Origin: Streptomyces sp. CC53
Lineage (GTDB): Bacteria; Actinomycetota; Actinomycetes; Streptomycetales; Streptomycetaceae
Assembly (NCBI RefSeq): GCF_001865245.1
Contig: NZ_MKXB01000157.1
Location: 65,740 to 129,739 of the forward strand
DNA: 64,000 nt
Reading direction: 5' to 3'
Below the pieces are notes generated by a model that saw only the letters and a list, made by a program, of their open reading frames with translations, had not been told where the DNA came from and ran no database searches. This document shows positions 51,694-64,000 of the stretch, piece after piece (positions within the stretch are counted from its first letter, which is position 1; each line of letters starts with the position of its first letter). The translations under genes and the position numbers were made by a program.

Positions 51694-52029
51694 TCAGATC
51701 TCGCCGCGGAGTTTGGCGAGCGCCTCGGCCAGGATCGCCTCGCCGTCCGCGTCGCTGCGGCGCTCCCGCACGTAGGCGAGGTGCGTCTTGTACGGTTCGG
51801 TGCGCGGCGGGTCCGGCGGGTTGTCGCGGTCCTGGCCGGCAGGGAACCCGCAGCGCGGGCAGTCCCACGTGTCGGGGACCTGCGCGTCGCTCGCGAAGCT
51901 CGGCTGAGTCTCGTGCCCGTTGGAGCACCAGAAGGAAACGCGGAGCCGGGGCGCGGACTCGCCGCGCTCGGCCTCTCCCATCGGCCCCGCTCCCACCCGG
52001 CTGCCCCGGATAGCGTTGCCACTTGCCAC
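51694..52029 (-). CDS. rbpA: RbpA-family RNA polymerase-binding protein
   Basis: 111 residues from the GTG at 52029, eight bases after AGGGAG; a GTG at 52038 overlaps that site and is rejected. RbpA-type proteins bind RNA polymerase and its principal sigma factor and stabilise the open promoter complex. The N-terminal NAIRGSRVGAGPMGEAERGE, the paired-cysteine zinc-like core (VSFWCSNGHETQPSF and DTWDCPRCGFPAG), and RTEPYKTHLAYVRERRSDAD with the ending EAILAEALAKLRGEI fit the family. Streptomyces carry more than one member; this may be the paralogue of the main rbpA. Confidence 0.88.
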   Translation of the reverse strand: MASGNAIRGSRVGAGPMGEAERGESAPRLRVSFWCSNGHETQPSFASDAQVPDTWDCPRCGFPAGQDRDNPPDPPRTEPYKTHLAYVRERRSDADGEAILAEALAKLRGEI

Positions 52030-52158
52030 GGTCGTCACTCCCTGCGTGTGGTGCTCAAGGATGCCCCAGTCTACGGAAGGCCCAACGCGCGTCCAGTGGA
52101 GGGAGTTACCCCTTCGCCACGGGACGCGGACAGTGGACGCGGGGCCGGGAGGTCCCGG

Positions 52159-52395
52159 CTACGCCTCCAACTTGATGAGGAGGCCGACGACGACGATGCA
52201 GGCGACCCAGAGCAGGCCGACGACCACGGTGATGCGGTCGAGGTTGCGCTCGGCGACCGAGGAGCCGCCCACGGAGGACTGCATGCCGCCACCGAACATG
52301 TCGGAGAGACCGCCGCCCTTCCCCTTGTGCATCAGCACCAGCAGCATCAGCAGCAGGCTGAACACGATCAGGGCGATCGAGAACCCCATAATCAC
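52159..52395 (-). CDS. secG: Preprotein translocase subunit SecG
   Basis: 78 residues from a GTG at 52395. SecG is the small accessory subunit of the SecYEG channel. Two transmembrane helices (SIALIVFSLLLMLLVLMHKG and ITVVVGLLWVACIVVVGLLI) flank the conserved loop KGKGGGLSDMFGGGMQSSVG with AERNLDR. It lies about 110 bp downstream of tpiA with a hairpin between, an arrangement common in actinobacteria. Inner membrane. Confidence 0.95.
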   Translation of the reverse strand: MIMGFSIALIVFSLLLMLLVLMHKGKGGGLSDMFGGGMQSSVGGSSVAERNLDRITVVVGLLWVACIVVVGLLIKLEA

Positions 52396-52440
52396 GGCTG
52401 GACCCTACTTCCTGGCAATTCTCTCGGACTGGATGGACGA

Positions 52441-52471
52441 CGGGGGCCCGGGCGCACTGCCCGGACCCCCG
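52441..52471 (-). terminator. Hairpin between tpiA and secG
   Basis: CGGGGGCCCGGGC (52441-52453) pairs with GCCCGGACCCCCG (52459-52471) with one mismatch and a 5-base loop. It could terminate the gap-pgk-tpiA transcript or attenuate secG. Confidence 0.7.
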
Positions 52472-52503
52472 CAAGGGTACGACGGATCGGCCTTACCGCA
52501 TAC

Positions 52504-53280
52504 TCACTGGTCGCGGAAGCGGACGATCTTGACGAACTCCTCGGTGTCCAGCGAGGCACCGCCGACCAGGGCGCCGTCCACGTCCGGCTGCGACATGATC
52601 GCGGCGATGTTGCCGGCCTTGACGGAGCCGCCGTACTGGATCCGGACCTGGTCGGCGAGGTCCTGCGAGTACAGCTCGGCGAGGCGGCCGCGGATCGCTC
52701 CGCACACCTCCTGGGCGTCCTCGGGGGTGGCGACCTCGCCGGTGCCGATGGCCCAGACCGGCTCGTACGCGATCACGATGGACGCGGCCTGCTCGGCGGG
52801 GACGCTCTTGAGCGCGCCGTCGAGCTGGGCCAGGGTGTAGGCGACCTGGTCGCCGGCCTTGCGGACGTCGAGGCCCTCGCCGACGCACAGGATCGGGGTC
52901 AGGCCGTGCTTGTAGGCGGCCTTCACCTTCTCGTTGCAGGTGGTGTCGGTCTCGCCGTGGTACTGGCGGCGCTCGGAGTGGCCGACGGCGACGTACGCGC
53001 AGGACAGCTTGGCGAGCATGGCGCCGGAGATCTCGCCGGTGTAGGCGCCGGAGTCGTGCGCCGACAGGTCCTGGGCACCGTACTTGATCTTCAGCTTGTC
53101 GCCGTCGACGAGGGTCTGGACGGAGCGCAGGTCGGTGAACGGCACCAGGACCGCCACCTCCGTGTCCGCGTAGTCCTTGTCGGTGAGGGCGAAGGCGAGC
53201 TTCTGGACGTGTGCGATGGCCTCAAGGTGGTTGAGGTTCATCTTCCAGTTGCCCGCCATCAGCGGGGTGCGGGTGGTCAC
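52504..53280 (-). CDS. tpiA: Triose-phosphate isomerase
   Basis: 258 residues from a GTG at 53280. TpiA interconverts dihydroxyacetone phosphate and glyceraldehyde-3-phosphate. The catalytic lysine is in [12 protein letters not shown], the histidine in [16 protein letters not shown], the glutamate in [18 protein letters not shown] with loop 6, and the phosphate site in [13 protein letters not shown] and [12 protein letters not shown]. It begins five bases after the pgk stop, so the two are cotranscribed. Confidence 0.98.
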   Translation of the reverse strand: MTTRTPLMAGNWKMNLNHLEAIAHVQKLAFALTDKDYADTEVAVLVPFTDLRSVQTLVDGDKLKIKYGAQDLSAHDSGAYTGEISGAMLAKLSCAYVAVGHSERRQYHGETDTTCNEKVKAAYKHGLTPILCVGEGLDVRKAGDQVAYTLAQLDGALKSVPAEQAASIVIAYEPVWAIGTGEVATPEDAQEVCGAIRGRLAELYSQDLADQVRIQYGGSVKAGNIAAIMSQPDVDGALVGGASLDTEEFVKIVRFRDQ

Positions 53281-53285
53281 GGTGT

Positions 53286-54497
53286 TCAGTCCTCCAGTGC
53301 GGCGAGGCCGGGAAGCGTCTTGCCTTCGAGGTACTCGAGGCTGGCGCCGCCGCCGGTCGAGATGTGGCCGAATGCGTTCTCGTCGAAGCCCAGGGTACGG
53401 ACGGCGGCGGCGGAGTCCCCACCGCCGACGACGCTGAAGGCCGGGGAGTCGACGAGCGCCTGGGCGACGGCCTTGGTGCCCTCGGCGTAGTCGGGGTGCT
53501 CGAAGACGCCCATGGGCCCGTTCCAGAAGACGGTGCCGGCGTCGGCGAGCTTCGCGGCGTAGAGCTCGCGGGTCCGGGGGCCGATGTCCAGGCCCTCCTG
53601 GTCGGCGGGGATGGCGTCCGCGGCGACCGTGTCCGGGTTGGCCGGAGCCTTGGTCTTCAGGTCCGGGAACTCGGTGGCGACCAGCACGTCGACGGGGAGG
53701 ACGAACTCCACGCCGCGCTTCTCGGCCTCCGCCAGGTAGTCGCGGCAGGTGGGGACCTGGTCCTCCTGCAGCAGCGAGATGCCGACCTCGTGGCCCTTCG
53801 CCATGAGGAAGGTGTACGCCATGCCGCCGCCGATGAGGATACGGTCGGCCTTCTTCAGCAGGTTGTCGATGACGCCCAGCTTGTCGGAGACCTTGGCGCC
53901 GCCTAGCACGACCACGTAGGGCCGCTTGACGTCCTCGGTGAGCTTCTTGAGGACACCGACCTCGGAGGCGATGAGGTAGCCGGCGTAGGACGGCATGAGG
54001 CGCGGCAGCTCGTACACGGAGGCGTGCTGGCGGTGGACGGCGCCGAAGCCGTCGCCGACGTACACGTCCGCGAGGGCCTCCAGCCGGGTGGCCAGTTCGG
54101 CGCGGGCGGCCGGGTCCTTCGAGGTCTCGCCGGGGTGGAAGCGGAGGTTCTCGATGACCGCGACCTGGCCGGCCTCCAGGCCGTTCACGGCGGCGTGGGC
54201 CTCGCTGCCGATGGTGTCGGCGGCGAATGCCACGGACCGTCCGAGCAGCTCGGCGAGGCGCGCGGCGACCGGGCGGAGGGAGAACGCCGGGTCGGGCTCG
54301 CCCTTGGGGCGCCCGAGGTGCGAGGCCACGACGACCTTGGCACCGGCCGCGGTGAGAGCCTGAAGGGTCGGCAGGACGGCCCGGATCCGGCCGTCGTCGG
54401 TGATCGTGCCGCCGTCGAGCGGCACGTTGAGGTCGGCGCGGACGAAGACCCGCTTGCCCTGGACGCCCTGGGCGAGAAGTTCGTCGATCGTCTTCAT
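53286..54497 (-). CDS. pgk: Phosphoglycerate kinase
   Basis: 403 residues. Pgk makes ATP from 1,3-bisphosphoglycerate. Landmarks: [56 protein letters not shown], the hinge segment [20 protein letters not shown], and the nucleotide loop [18 protein letters not shown]. The C-terminal [16 protein letters not shown] is complete. It lies 141 bp after gap with a hairpin between, and 5 bp before tpiA. Confidence 0.98.
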   Translation of the reverse strand: MKTIDELLAQGVQGKRVFVRADLNVPLDGGTITDDGRIRAVLPTLQALTAAGAKVVVASHLGRPKGEPDPAFSLRPVAARLAELLGRSVAFAADTIGSEAHAAVNGLEAGQVAVIENLRFHPGETSKDPAARAELATRLEALADVYVGDGFGAVHRQHASVYELPRLMPSYAGYLIASEVGVLKKLTEDVKRPYVVVLGGAKVSDKLGVIDNLLKKADRILIGGGMAYTFLMAKGHEVGISLLQEDQVPTCRDYLAEAEKRGVEFVLPVDVLVATEFPDLKTKAPANPDTVAADAIPADQEGLDIGPRTRELYAAKLADAGTVFWNGPMGVFEHPDYAEGTKAVAQALVDSPAFSVVGGGDSAAAVRTLGFDENAFGHISTGGGASLEYLEGKTLPGLAALED

Positions 54498-54548
54498 CGG
54501 TTTCGTGCTCCTTGGGAGGGACGGGGGCCGGCGGGTCGGGGCAAGCGA

Positions 54549-54592
54549 CAGGGCCCGCGCAGCGCTGCCGTGCGCTGCCCGAGCCCTGTGCT
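54549..54592 (-). terminator. Imperfect hairpin between gap and pgk
   Basis: ACAGGGC and GCAGCGC on one side pair with GCGCTGC and GCCCTGT on the other, with internal mismatches. It may partially terminate gap transcripts, giving more gap than pgk mRNA. Confidence 0.5.
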
Positions 54593-54638
54593 CACATCGA
54601 GGTGCCAGCCCTGCTGCTGATCGTAGTGGTGCTTCCGA

Positions 54639-56579
<1,941 letters not shown>

Positions 56580-57569
56580 TCAGCTGACGAGGCCGTCCGC
56601 CATCTCCTCGGTCAGGTTCGACTCCGTGCCGGGGATGCCGAGGTCGGCCGCGCGCTTGTCCGCCATCGCGAGGAGGCGGCGGATCCGCCCGGCCACCGCG
56701 TCCTTCGTCAGCGGCGGGTCCGCGAGCGCCCCCAGCTCCTCCAGGGACGCCTGCTTGTGCTCCATGCGCAGTCGCCCGGCGGCGGCGAGGTGCTCGGGCA
56801 CGTCCTCGCCGAGGATCTCCAGCGCGCGGGCGACGCGGGCACCGGCCGCGACGGCGGCACGGGCCGAGCGACGCAGGTTCGCGTCGTCGAAGTTGGCCAG
56901 CCGGTTGGCGGTGGCGCGCACCTCCCGGCGCATCCGCCGCTCCTCCCACGCCAGCACCGACTCGTGCGCACCCAGCCGGGTCAGGAGGGCACCGATCGCG
57001 TCGCCGTCCCGGACGACGACCCGGTCCACACCCCGCACCTCGCGGGCCTTCGCCGCGATGGAGAGGCGGCGTGCGGCGCCGACCAGCGCGAGCGCGGCCT
57101 CCGGTCCCGGGCAGGTGACCTCAAGGGACGAGGAGCGACCCGGCTCCGTCAGCGAGCCGTGCGCGAGGAAGGCCCCGCGCCAGGCGGCCTCGGCATCGCA
57201 GGTGGCGCCGGACACCACCTGCGGCGGCAGGCCACGGATGGGACGGCCGCGCCCGTCGACGAGCCCCGTCTGGCGGGCGAGCTGGTCACCGCCCGCGACC
57301 ACGCGCACCACGAACCGGGAACCGCGCCGCAGGCCGCCCGGGGCCATCACGATGAGCTCCGAGCCGTGCCCGAAGATCTCCGCGATGTCCCGCTTCAGCC
57401 GGCGCGCCGCCATCGCGGTGTCCAGCTCGGCCTCGATCACGATGCGCCCGCTGACCAGGTGCAGGCCCCCGGCGAACCGCAGAATCGACGAGACCTCCGC
57501 CTTTCTGCAGCACGTGCGGGTGACGGGAAGCCGGGAGATCTCGTCTTTCACCGCTGCCGTCATCGCCAT
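56580..57569 (-). CDS. whiA: Sporulation regulator WhiA
   Basis: 329 residues. WhiA is a DNA-binding protein with an N-terminal LAGLIDADG-like (homing-endonuclease-derived, non-cutting) domain and a C-terminal helix-turn-helix. In Streptomyces it acts with WhiB to start sporulation septation. The family start [20 protein letters not shown] is intact, with [20 protein letters not shown] and [20 protein letters not shown] before the HTH at [20 protein letters not shown]. It overlaps yvcK by 10 bp and is the last gene of uvrC-rapZ-yvcK-whiA. Confidence 0.98.
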   Translation of the reverse strand: MAMTAAVKDEISRLPVTRTCCRKAEVSSILRFAGGLHLVSGRIVIEAELDTAMAARRLKRDIAEIFGHGSELIVMAPGGLRRGSRFVVRVVAGGDQLARQTGLVDGRGRPIRGLPPQVVSGATCDAEAAWRGAFLAHGSLTEPGRSSSLEVTCPGPEAALALVGAARRLSIAAKAREVRGVDRVVVRDGDAIGALLTRLGAHESVLAWEERRMRREVRATANRLANFDDANLRRSARAAVAAGARVARALEILGEDVPEHLAAAGRLRMEHKQASLEELGALADPPLTKDAVAGRIRRLLAMADKRAADLGIPGTESNLTEEMADGLVS

Positions 57570-58585
57570 GGGCCGATCCTTCCATGCATCCGAAAAATAC
57601 GGTCGTACGCGGCGGCCAGCAGCTCCGGGTCGTGCCTGGGCAATCCGTCCTCCCTGGCCACCGGCGCCAGCTCGACCGCGGCTCCGAGCCTTTCGGCGGC
57701 CTCGGACAACGACCCGCGGTCGGGCACGGCGGCCTCGTCGGCCAGCACCACGTCCAGCGAGAGTTTAGGGGCGTGTCGGGCCAAAACCTCCAAATGACGC
57801 TGCGGGGAGAAGCCCGCGGTTTCCCCGGGCTGCGGCGCGAGGTTCAGGGAGAGGACCCGGCGGGCCTTGGTCTCGGTCAGCGCGTCGAGCAGTTCCGGCA
57901 CCAGCAGGTGCGGGATGACCGAGGAGAACCAGGAGCCCGGGCCGAGCACCACCCAGTCGGCGTCCAGCACAGCGTCCACGGCCTCCGGGACGGCCGGGGG
58001 ATCGTTCGGCACCAGGTGGACGGACTGCACTTCGCCGGGGGTGAGCGCCACGGTGGCCTGGCCCCGCACGAGGTCCACGTCCCGCGGCCGTTCCGGGTCG
58101 TGGCCCCGGACCAGGGCCTGGAGCTCCAGGGGCACCGCGGACATCGGCAGCACCCGCCCGTGCGCCCCCAGCAGCTTTCCGACGAGGTCGAGGGCCTGCA
58201 CGGGGTCGCCGAGCTGCTCCCACAGCGCGACGATCAGCACGTTGCCGACGGCGTGCTCGTGCAGGTCCCCCTTGGACTGGAAGCGGTGCTGGATGACCCG
58301 GGCCCACGTCTGGCCCCAGTCGTCGTCACCGCACAGCGCGGCGAGGGCCTTCCGCAGGTCGCCGGGCGGCAGCACGCCGAGCTCCTCCCGGAGCCGGCCG
58401 CTGGAGCCGCCGTCGTCGGCGACCGTGACGACCGCGGTCAGGTCGCCGGTGATGCGGCGCAGCGCGGCCAGGGACGCGGACAGGCCCATGCCGCCGCCCA
58501 GGGCGACGACTTTGGGCTGGGTGCCGCGTCGGCGGAGCGTACGGGCGGACAGGGTGCTCGTACGCCGTCGGTACGGGCGCCTCAC
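57560..58585 (-). CDS. yvcK: YvcK/CofD-like gluconeogenesis factor
   Basis: 341 residues from a GTG at 58585 that overlaps the rapZ stop (GTGA). The basic N-terminus is followed by [20 protein letters not shown], the nucleotide-sugar-binding loop, and [20 protein letters not shown]. Further conserved parts are [30 protein letters not shown] and [18 protein letters not shown]. In Bacillus, YvcK is needed for growth on gluconeogenic carbon and binds UDP-GlcNAc-type sugars, affecting cell wall synthesis. Cytoplasmic. Confidence 0.95.
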   Translation of the reverse strand: MRRPYRRRTSTLSARTLRRRGTQPKVVALGGGMGLSASLAALRRITGDLTAVVTVADDGGSSGRLREELGVLPPGDLRKALAALCGDDDWGQTWARVIQHRFQSKGDLHEHAVGNVLIVALWEQLGDPVQALDLVGKLLGAHGRVLPMSAVPLELQALVRGHDPERPRDVDLVRGQATVALTPGEVQSVHLVPNDPPAVPEAVDAVLDADWVVLGPGSWFSSVIPHLLVPELLDALTETKARRVLSLNLAPQPGETAGFSPQRHLEVLARHAPKLSLDVVLADEAAVPDRGSLSEAAERLGAAVELAPVAREDGLPRHDPELLAAAYDRIFRMHGRIGPWR

Positions 58586-59619
58586 TCGCGCCCCATGTCC
58601 CGGTGGACGACCACGGTCTCCACGCCCTCCGAGGCGAGGCGGGCGGCGAGCTTCTCGGACATGGCGACCGAGCGGTGCTTGCCGCCGGTGCAGCCGACGG
58701 CGATGGTCACGTAGCGCTTGCCCTCGCGGCGGTAGCCCGCGGCGACCAGTTCGAGCAGTTCGGTGTAGCGGTCGAGGAAGTCCTTGGCGCCGGGCTGGTT
58801 GAAGACGTACGCGGAGACCTCCTCGTTGAGGCCGGTGAAGGGGCGCAGTTCCGGGACCCAGTGCGGGTTCGGCAGGAACCGGCAGTCGACCACCAGGTCC
58901 GCGTCGACGGGCAGCCCGTACTTGTAGCCGAAGGACATGACGGTGGCCCGCAGCTCGGGCTCCTCGTCCCCGGCGAACTGGGCGTCCATCTTGGCGCGCA
59001 GCTCGTGCACGTTCAGGCTGGAGGTGTCGATCACCAGGTCGGCGTCGCCGCGCAGCTCGCGCAGCAGGTCGCGTTCGGCGGCGATGCCGTCGACGATGCG
59101 GCCGTCCCCCTGGAGCGGGTGGGGGCGGCGCACGGACTCGAAGCGGCGGACGAGGGCCTCGTCGGAGGACTCCAGGAAGGCGATGCGGCGCTTGACGCCC
59201 TTGGCGTCGAGCACGGCGAGGGAGTCGCGGAGGTTGTCGAAGAACTGGCGGCCGCGGACGTCGACGACGACGGCGATGCGGGCCACGTTGCCCTGGGACC
59301 GGGCGCCGAGCTCGACCATGGTGGGGATGAGGGCGGGCGGCAGGTTGTCGACGACGAACCAGCCGAGGTCCTCCAGACACTTGGCCGCGGTGCTGCGGCC
59401 GGCCCCGGACATGCCGGAGATGATCACCAGTTCGGGGATGGCGGGCTCGGCCGCCGCGCCGGTCGCCCCGACCACGCCGTTCGCGCCGGTCGCCCCGGTG
59501 GCGCCGTTGGCGGTGGCGTCGGCCGTGGGACCCGTACTGCCCGTAGTCACGTGTGCTGCTCCGTCTTCTCGCTCCGCGCCGCCTGCGGCGGGCGTGGTGC
59601 CGTCGGTGTGGTCATTCAT
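58582..59619 (-). CDS. rapZ: RNase adapter RapZ / YvcJ family P-loop protein
   Basis: 345 residues from the ATG at 59619, overlapping uvrC by eight bases. Residues 1-60 are a low-complexity Thr/Gly/Ala extension ([20 protein letters not shown]) not found in the enterobacterial protein. The NTPase core then starts with Walker [21 protein letters not shown]. The C-terminal sensing domain includes [35 protein letters not shown] and the signature [20 protein letters not shown]. In E. coli RapZ controls glmS through small RNAs; in Gram-positives the partner is unclear. Confidence 0.95.
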   Translation of the reverse strand: MNDHTDGTTPAAGGAEREDGAAHVTTGSTGPTADATANGATGATGANGVVGATGAAAEPAIPELVIISGMSGAGRSTAAKCLEDLGWFVVDNLPPALIPTMVELGARSQGNVARIAVVVDVRGRQFFDNLRDSLAVLDAKGVKRRIAFLESSDEALVRRFESVRRPHPLQGDGRIVDGIAAERDLLRELRGDADLVIDTSSLNVHELRAKMDAQFAGDEEPELRATVMSFGYKYGLPVDADLVVDCRFLPNPHWVPELRPFTGLNEEVSAYVFNQPGAKDFLDRYTELLELVAAGYRREGKRYVTIAVGCTGGKHRSVAMSEKLAARLASEGVETVVVHRDMGRE

Positions 59620-61678
59620 GTCCGGATCCCCGTCCACGCGCGGTGTCCCCGTTGTCGTCTTCCATGATCTCTCCTGTCGCCGTGTTGACGGCGGGAGCGG
59701 CCGGGGCGGCCTGCGCGAGTGCCGCGGCGACGGCCTCGGCGGTCTTCCGGCCGACACCGGGGACCTCGCAGATCTGCTCGATTGTCGCCTGCCGCAGCCG
59801 CTTCACCGAGCCGAAGTGCTTGATCAGGGTCTTCTTCCGGGCCTCGCCCAGACCCGGCACGGCGTCCAGGGGGCCGGTCCTGAGGCGTTTGGTGCGTTTG
59901 CTGCGCTGGTAGCGGATCGCGAAGTCGTGGGCCGTGTCGCGGACCCGCTGGAGCAGATAGAGGCCCTCGCTGCTGCGGGGCAGCACGACCGGGTCGTCCT
60001 CGTCGGGCAGCCAGACCTCCTCCAGGCGCTTGGCGAGCCCGCACACCGCGACGTCGTCGATGCCCAGCTCGTCCAGGGCCCGGCGGGCGGCGGCGACCTG
60101 CGGCTGCCCGCCGTCGACGACGACGAGCTGCGGCGGGTAGGCGAACTTCCTGGGGCGGCCGTCGTCGTCCGGGGCCGCCAAGGCGTCGGCAGGCACCTCG
60201 CCGCCCGCGGCGGGCCGCCCGTCCGGCACTTCCCCGTCCGGTACCCCGCCGTCGCGGCCGACCCACTCCCCCGTCCTCTCCTTCTCGGCGAGGTAGCGGC
60301 GGAACCGCCGGCCGATCACCTCGTGCATGGACCGGACGTCGTCCTGCCCCTCGAAGCCGCGGATCTGGAACCGCCGGTACTCGCTCTTGCGGGGAAGGCC
60401 GTCTTCGAAGACCACCATGGACGCCACGACGTCCTCGCCGTGCAGGTGCGAGATGTCGAAGCACTCGATGCGCAGCGGGGCGGCGTCCAGGCCGAGGGCG
60501 TCGGCGATCTCCTCCAGCGCGCGGGAGCGGGTGGTGAGGTCGCTGGCGCGCTTGGTCTTGTGCAGGACGAGGGCGTGTTGCGCGTTGCGGCTCACGGTCT
60601 CCATCAGGGCCTTCTTGTCGCCGCGCTGCGGCACCCGCAGGGAGACCTGGGAGCCGCGCCGCTCGCCCAGCCACTGGCTGACGGCGTCCCGGTCGTCGGG
60701 GAGGGCCGGCACGAGGACCTCCTTCGGGACGGCGTCGCCCCGCTCCTCGCCGTAGAGCTGCTGCAGGGCGTGCTCCACCAGCCCGGCCGTGTCGACGGCC
60801 TCGACCTTGTCGGTGACCCAGCCTCGCTGGCCGCGCACCCGTCCCCCGCGGACGTGGAAGATCTGCACGGCGGCTTCCAGCTCGTCCTCGGCGACGGCGA
60901 TCAGGTCGGCGTCGGTGGCGTCGGCGAGGACGACCGCGTTCTTCTCCATGGCCCGCTTGAGGGCCTCTATGTCGTCGCGGAGCCGTGCGGCCCTCTCGTA
61001 CTCCATCTCGTCGGCCGCCGCCATCATGTCCTTCTCCAGGCGGCGGATGTACGTGCCGGTCCGCCCGGCCATGAAGTCGCAGAACTCCTCGGCCAGTTCG
61101 CGGTGGTCGTCGGCGCTGATCCGGTCGACGCAGGGAGCGGAGCACTTGCCGATGTACCCGAGGAGGCAGGGGCGGCCGGTGCGGGCGGCGTTCTTGAACA
61201 CGCCGGACGTGCAGGTGCGGACGGGGAAGACCCGCAGGAGGAGGTCGACGGTCTCGCGGATGGCCCACGCGTGCGCGTACGGCCCGAAGTACCGCGTGCC
61301 CTTCTGCTTCTGGCCCCGCATGACCTGCACCCGCGGATACTCCTCGCCCAGGGTGACGGCGAGGTACGGATAGCTCTTGTCGTCGCGGTACTTGACGTTG
61401 AAGCGGGGGTCGAACTCCTTGATCCAGGAGTATTCGAGCTGGAGCGCCTCCACTTCGGTGGAGACCACCGTCCACTCCACCGAGGCCGCGGTGGTGACCA
61501 TCGTGCGGGTGCGGGGGTGCAGTCCCGCCAGGTCCTGGAAGTAGTTGGCGAGCCGCTGCCGCAGCGACTTCGCCTTCCCGACGTAGATCACGCGACGGTG
61601 CTCGTCGCGGAACTTGTAGACCCCCGGCGAGTCGGGGATCTGTCCCGGCTTGGGGCGGTAGCTGGAGGGGTCTGCCAT
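59612..61678 (-). CDS. uvrC: Excinuclease ABC subunit C
   Basis: 688 residues. UvrC makes both incisions in nucleotide excision repair. The N-terminal GIY-YIG nuclease is [20 protein letters not shown] with [11 protein letters not shown]. The cysteine cluster is [12 protein letters not shown] with [20 protein letters not shown], the UvrB-binding UVR motif [20 protein letters not shown], and the RNase-H-like domain spans [20 protein letters not shown] to [12 protein letters not shown]. The C-terminal helix-hairpin-helix pair lies in [20 protein letters not shown]. First gene of uvrC-rapZ-yvcK-whiA. Confidence 0.98.
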   Translation of the reverse strand: MADPSSYRPKPGQIPDSPGVYKFRDEHRRVIYVGKAKSLRQRLANYFQDLAGLHPRTRTMVTTAASVEWTVVSTEVEALQLEYSWIKEFDPRFNVKYRDDKSYPYLAVTLGEEYPRVQVMRGQKQKGTRYFGPYAHAWAIRETVDLLLRVFPVRTCTSGVFKNAARTGRPCLLGYIGKCSAPCVDRISADDHRELAEEFCDFMAGRTGTYIRRLEKDMMAAADEMEYERAARLRDDIEALKRAMEKNAVVLADATDADLIAVAEDELEAAVQIFHVRGGRVRGQRGWVTDKVEAVDTAGLVEHALQQLYGEERGDAVPKEVLVPALPDDRDAVSQWLGERRGSQVSLRVPQRGDKKALMETVSRNAQHALVLHKTKRASDLTTRSRALEEIADALGLDAAPLRIECFDISHLHGEDVVASMVVFEDGLPRKSEYRRFQIRGFEGQDDVRSMHEVIGRRFRRYLAEKERTGEWVGRDGGVPDGEVPDGRPAAGGEVPADALAAPDDDGRPRKFAYPPQLVVVDGGQPQVAAARRALDELGIDDVAVCGLAKRLEEVWLPDEDDPVVLPRSSEGLYLLQRVRDTAHDFAIRYQRSKRTKRLRTGPLDAVPGLGEARKKTLIKHFGSVKRLRQATIEQICEVPGVGRKTAEAVAAALAQAAPAAPAVNTATGEIMEDDNGDTARGRGSGHE

Positions 61679-61898
61679 GCCTCACACCCTACTGGCGGAC
61701 TCTGACACGCCCGGGGCCCGAGACGCCCTCCGGCAGCCCGCGGCCGGCCGTCCCGCCCGGGGAGCCGCGGGGCGGCGCCGAGGGGCGCCGCCGAGGGGCC
61801 GGCCGCAGACCCGGAGCCGGCGGATCAGGGAGCCGGTCCACGGAAAGGTGAGCCCCGCAGCCCCGCACACGTGCCCGGCCGGCGGCCCGTGGAGGCCG

Positions 61899-62327
61899 TC
61901 AGGCCCGGGGGCCCGCGATGAGCTTCCCGTCCTTGACGGTGACGGGCACCTCGGGCAGCGGCACGGTGGCCGGGCCCTTGAGGGCCCTGCCGGTGGTGAC
62001 GTCGAAACGGCTGCCGTGGCAGGGGCAGTTGCCCTCGCCCTCTTCGATCTTGTCGAGGACACAGCCGGCGTGGGTGCACTGGGCGCTGAACGCCTTGTAC
62101 TGCCCCTGGGCCGGGCAGTGCACGAGCAGCCGCTGCTCCCGGTACAGCCTGGTCCCGCCGACCGGCACGTCGTCGGCCGCGCCGAGGTTCACCGGGGCGG
62201 TCGGCGTGGGCGTCACGGCGTGGCCGACCTTGGACTCGGTGGAGCACGCGGCTACCCCGGCGCCGGCCGCCCCGGCGAGCGCGGCGCTCTTCAGCACGGT
62301 ACGGCGGGTGGTGGGGTTGCCGGACAT
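61899..62327 (-). CDS. Exported Rieske (2Fe-2S) protein
   Basis: 142 residues from the ATG at 62327. The N-terminus SGNPTTRRTVLKSAALAGAA is a Tat signal (TRRTVLK), and GVAACSTE resembles a lipobox, so the protein is probably a membrane-anchored lipoprotein. The Rieske ligands are CTHAGC and CPCHGSRFD, and both loops also carry the disulfide cysteines of high-potential Rieske proteins. The electron partner is unknown; the gene lies alone between uvrC and uvrA on the same strand. The Tat export of a pre-folded [2Fe-2S] protein fits the signal. Confidence 0.9.
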   Translation of the reverse strand: MSGNPTTRRTVLKSAALAGAAGAGVAACSTESKVGHAVTPTPTAPVNLGAADDVPVGGTRLYREQRLLVHCPAQGQYKAFSAQCTHAGCVLDKIEEGEGNCPCHGSRFDVTTGRALKGPATVPLPEVPVTVKDGKLIAGPRA

Positions 62328-62600
62328 GGGTTGCTCCAGGAGTAGACAGGTGCGCGAACGACGAAGCCGACGATACCGACACACCGGACCCCGCCCGCCC
62401 GGGGGTCCCCGGGGCCGCCCGGCGGCCCGGAGCCTGCCCGTCCGACGCCGCGTCCGGGCCGCCTCACCCGGGGCGCCGGACTGGCGCGGAGCCGCCTCGT
62501 GGCGCGACCGACCCGCGCCACGAGAGGGACCGCGCCCCGTCCCGTCCGGGACCGCTCCCCACCGCGTACGGGACGGCCGTACGCGGTGTACGGGGCGGCC

Positions 62601-64000
<1,400 letters not shown>

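Overview
The window is high-GC actinobacterial chromosome, very probably Streptomyces. Base composition is strongly G+C-rich with G/C third codon positions, GTG starts and ATGA/GTGA stop-start overlaps are common, and the gene set is typical: ectABCD, actinobacterial dapD, opcA, an RbpA-family protein, whiA beside yvcK and rapZ, and a suf operon led by sufR. From memory, the gene order from suf to uvrA resembles the core of Streptomyces chromosomes; no alignment was run.

1-24.9 kb is mixed. On the minus strand are a truncated amidohydrolase and a LysR regulator with an odd Gly/His-rich insert. A gene-free kilobase follows, then ectABCD (+), which makes ectoine and hydroxyectoine from aspartate semialdehyde, ending in a strong hairpin shared with a convergent PLP-fold enzyme. 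Next come a small secreted protein, an aldehyde dehydrogenase broken by one missing base, and its divergent IclR regulator. A scar near 12.3 kb joins two 5'-truncated gene relics head to head. After it come an AraC regulator, a double TerD protein, a beta-helix protein, an unknown acidic protein, a secreted endonuclease/exonuclease/phosphatase-family protein, a double ABM-domain protein, three overlapping small membrane genes, a dapA-like gene and dapD.

25-38 kb holds a proline-rich membrane protein with 45-bp repeats, the minus-strand suf operon (sufR-B-D-Rieske-C-S-U-T) for Fe-S cluster assembly, an ABC-2 exporter, and the haem A genes ctaA and ctaB. The start of sufR carries a CAAC-N6-GTTG palindrome inside a leaderless-looking promoter, with an iron-box-like sequence just upstream. 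A relic of an amidohydrolase lies beside ctaA.

38.5-45.2 kb is the pentose phosphate operon tkt-tal-zwf-opcA-pgl (+). 49.3-55.6 kb is glycolytic on the minus strand: gap-pgk-tpiA, then secG, an rbpA-like gene, pgi and two PH-domain genes. Between these blocks (45.2-47.8 kb) sit a Tat-type poly-gamma-glutamate hydrolase homologue and an acyltransferase, surrounded by repeated fragments of neighbouring gene ends. This is the most unusual architecture in the window.

55.6-64 kb has a gene-poor stretch, then overlapping uvrC-rapZ-yvcK-whiA (-), a Tat/lipobox Rieske protein, and the 3' part of uvrA, which runs off the window. No rRNA, tRNA, CRISPR array, transposase or integrase was recognised.
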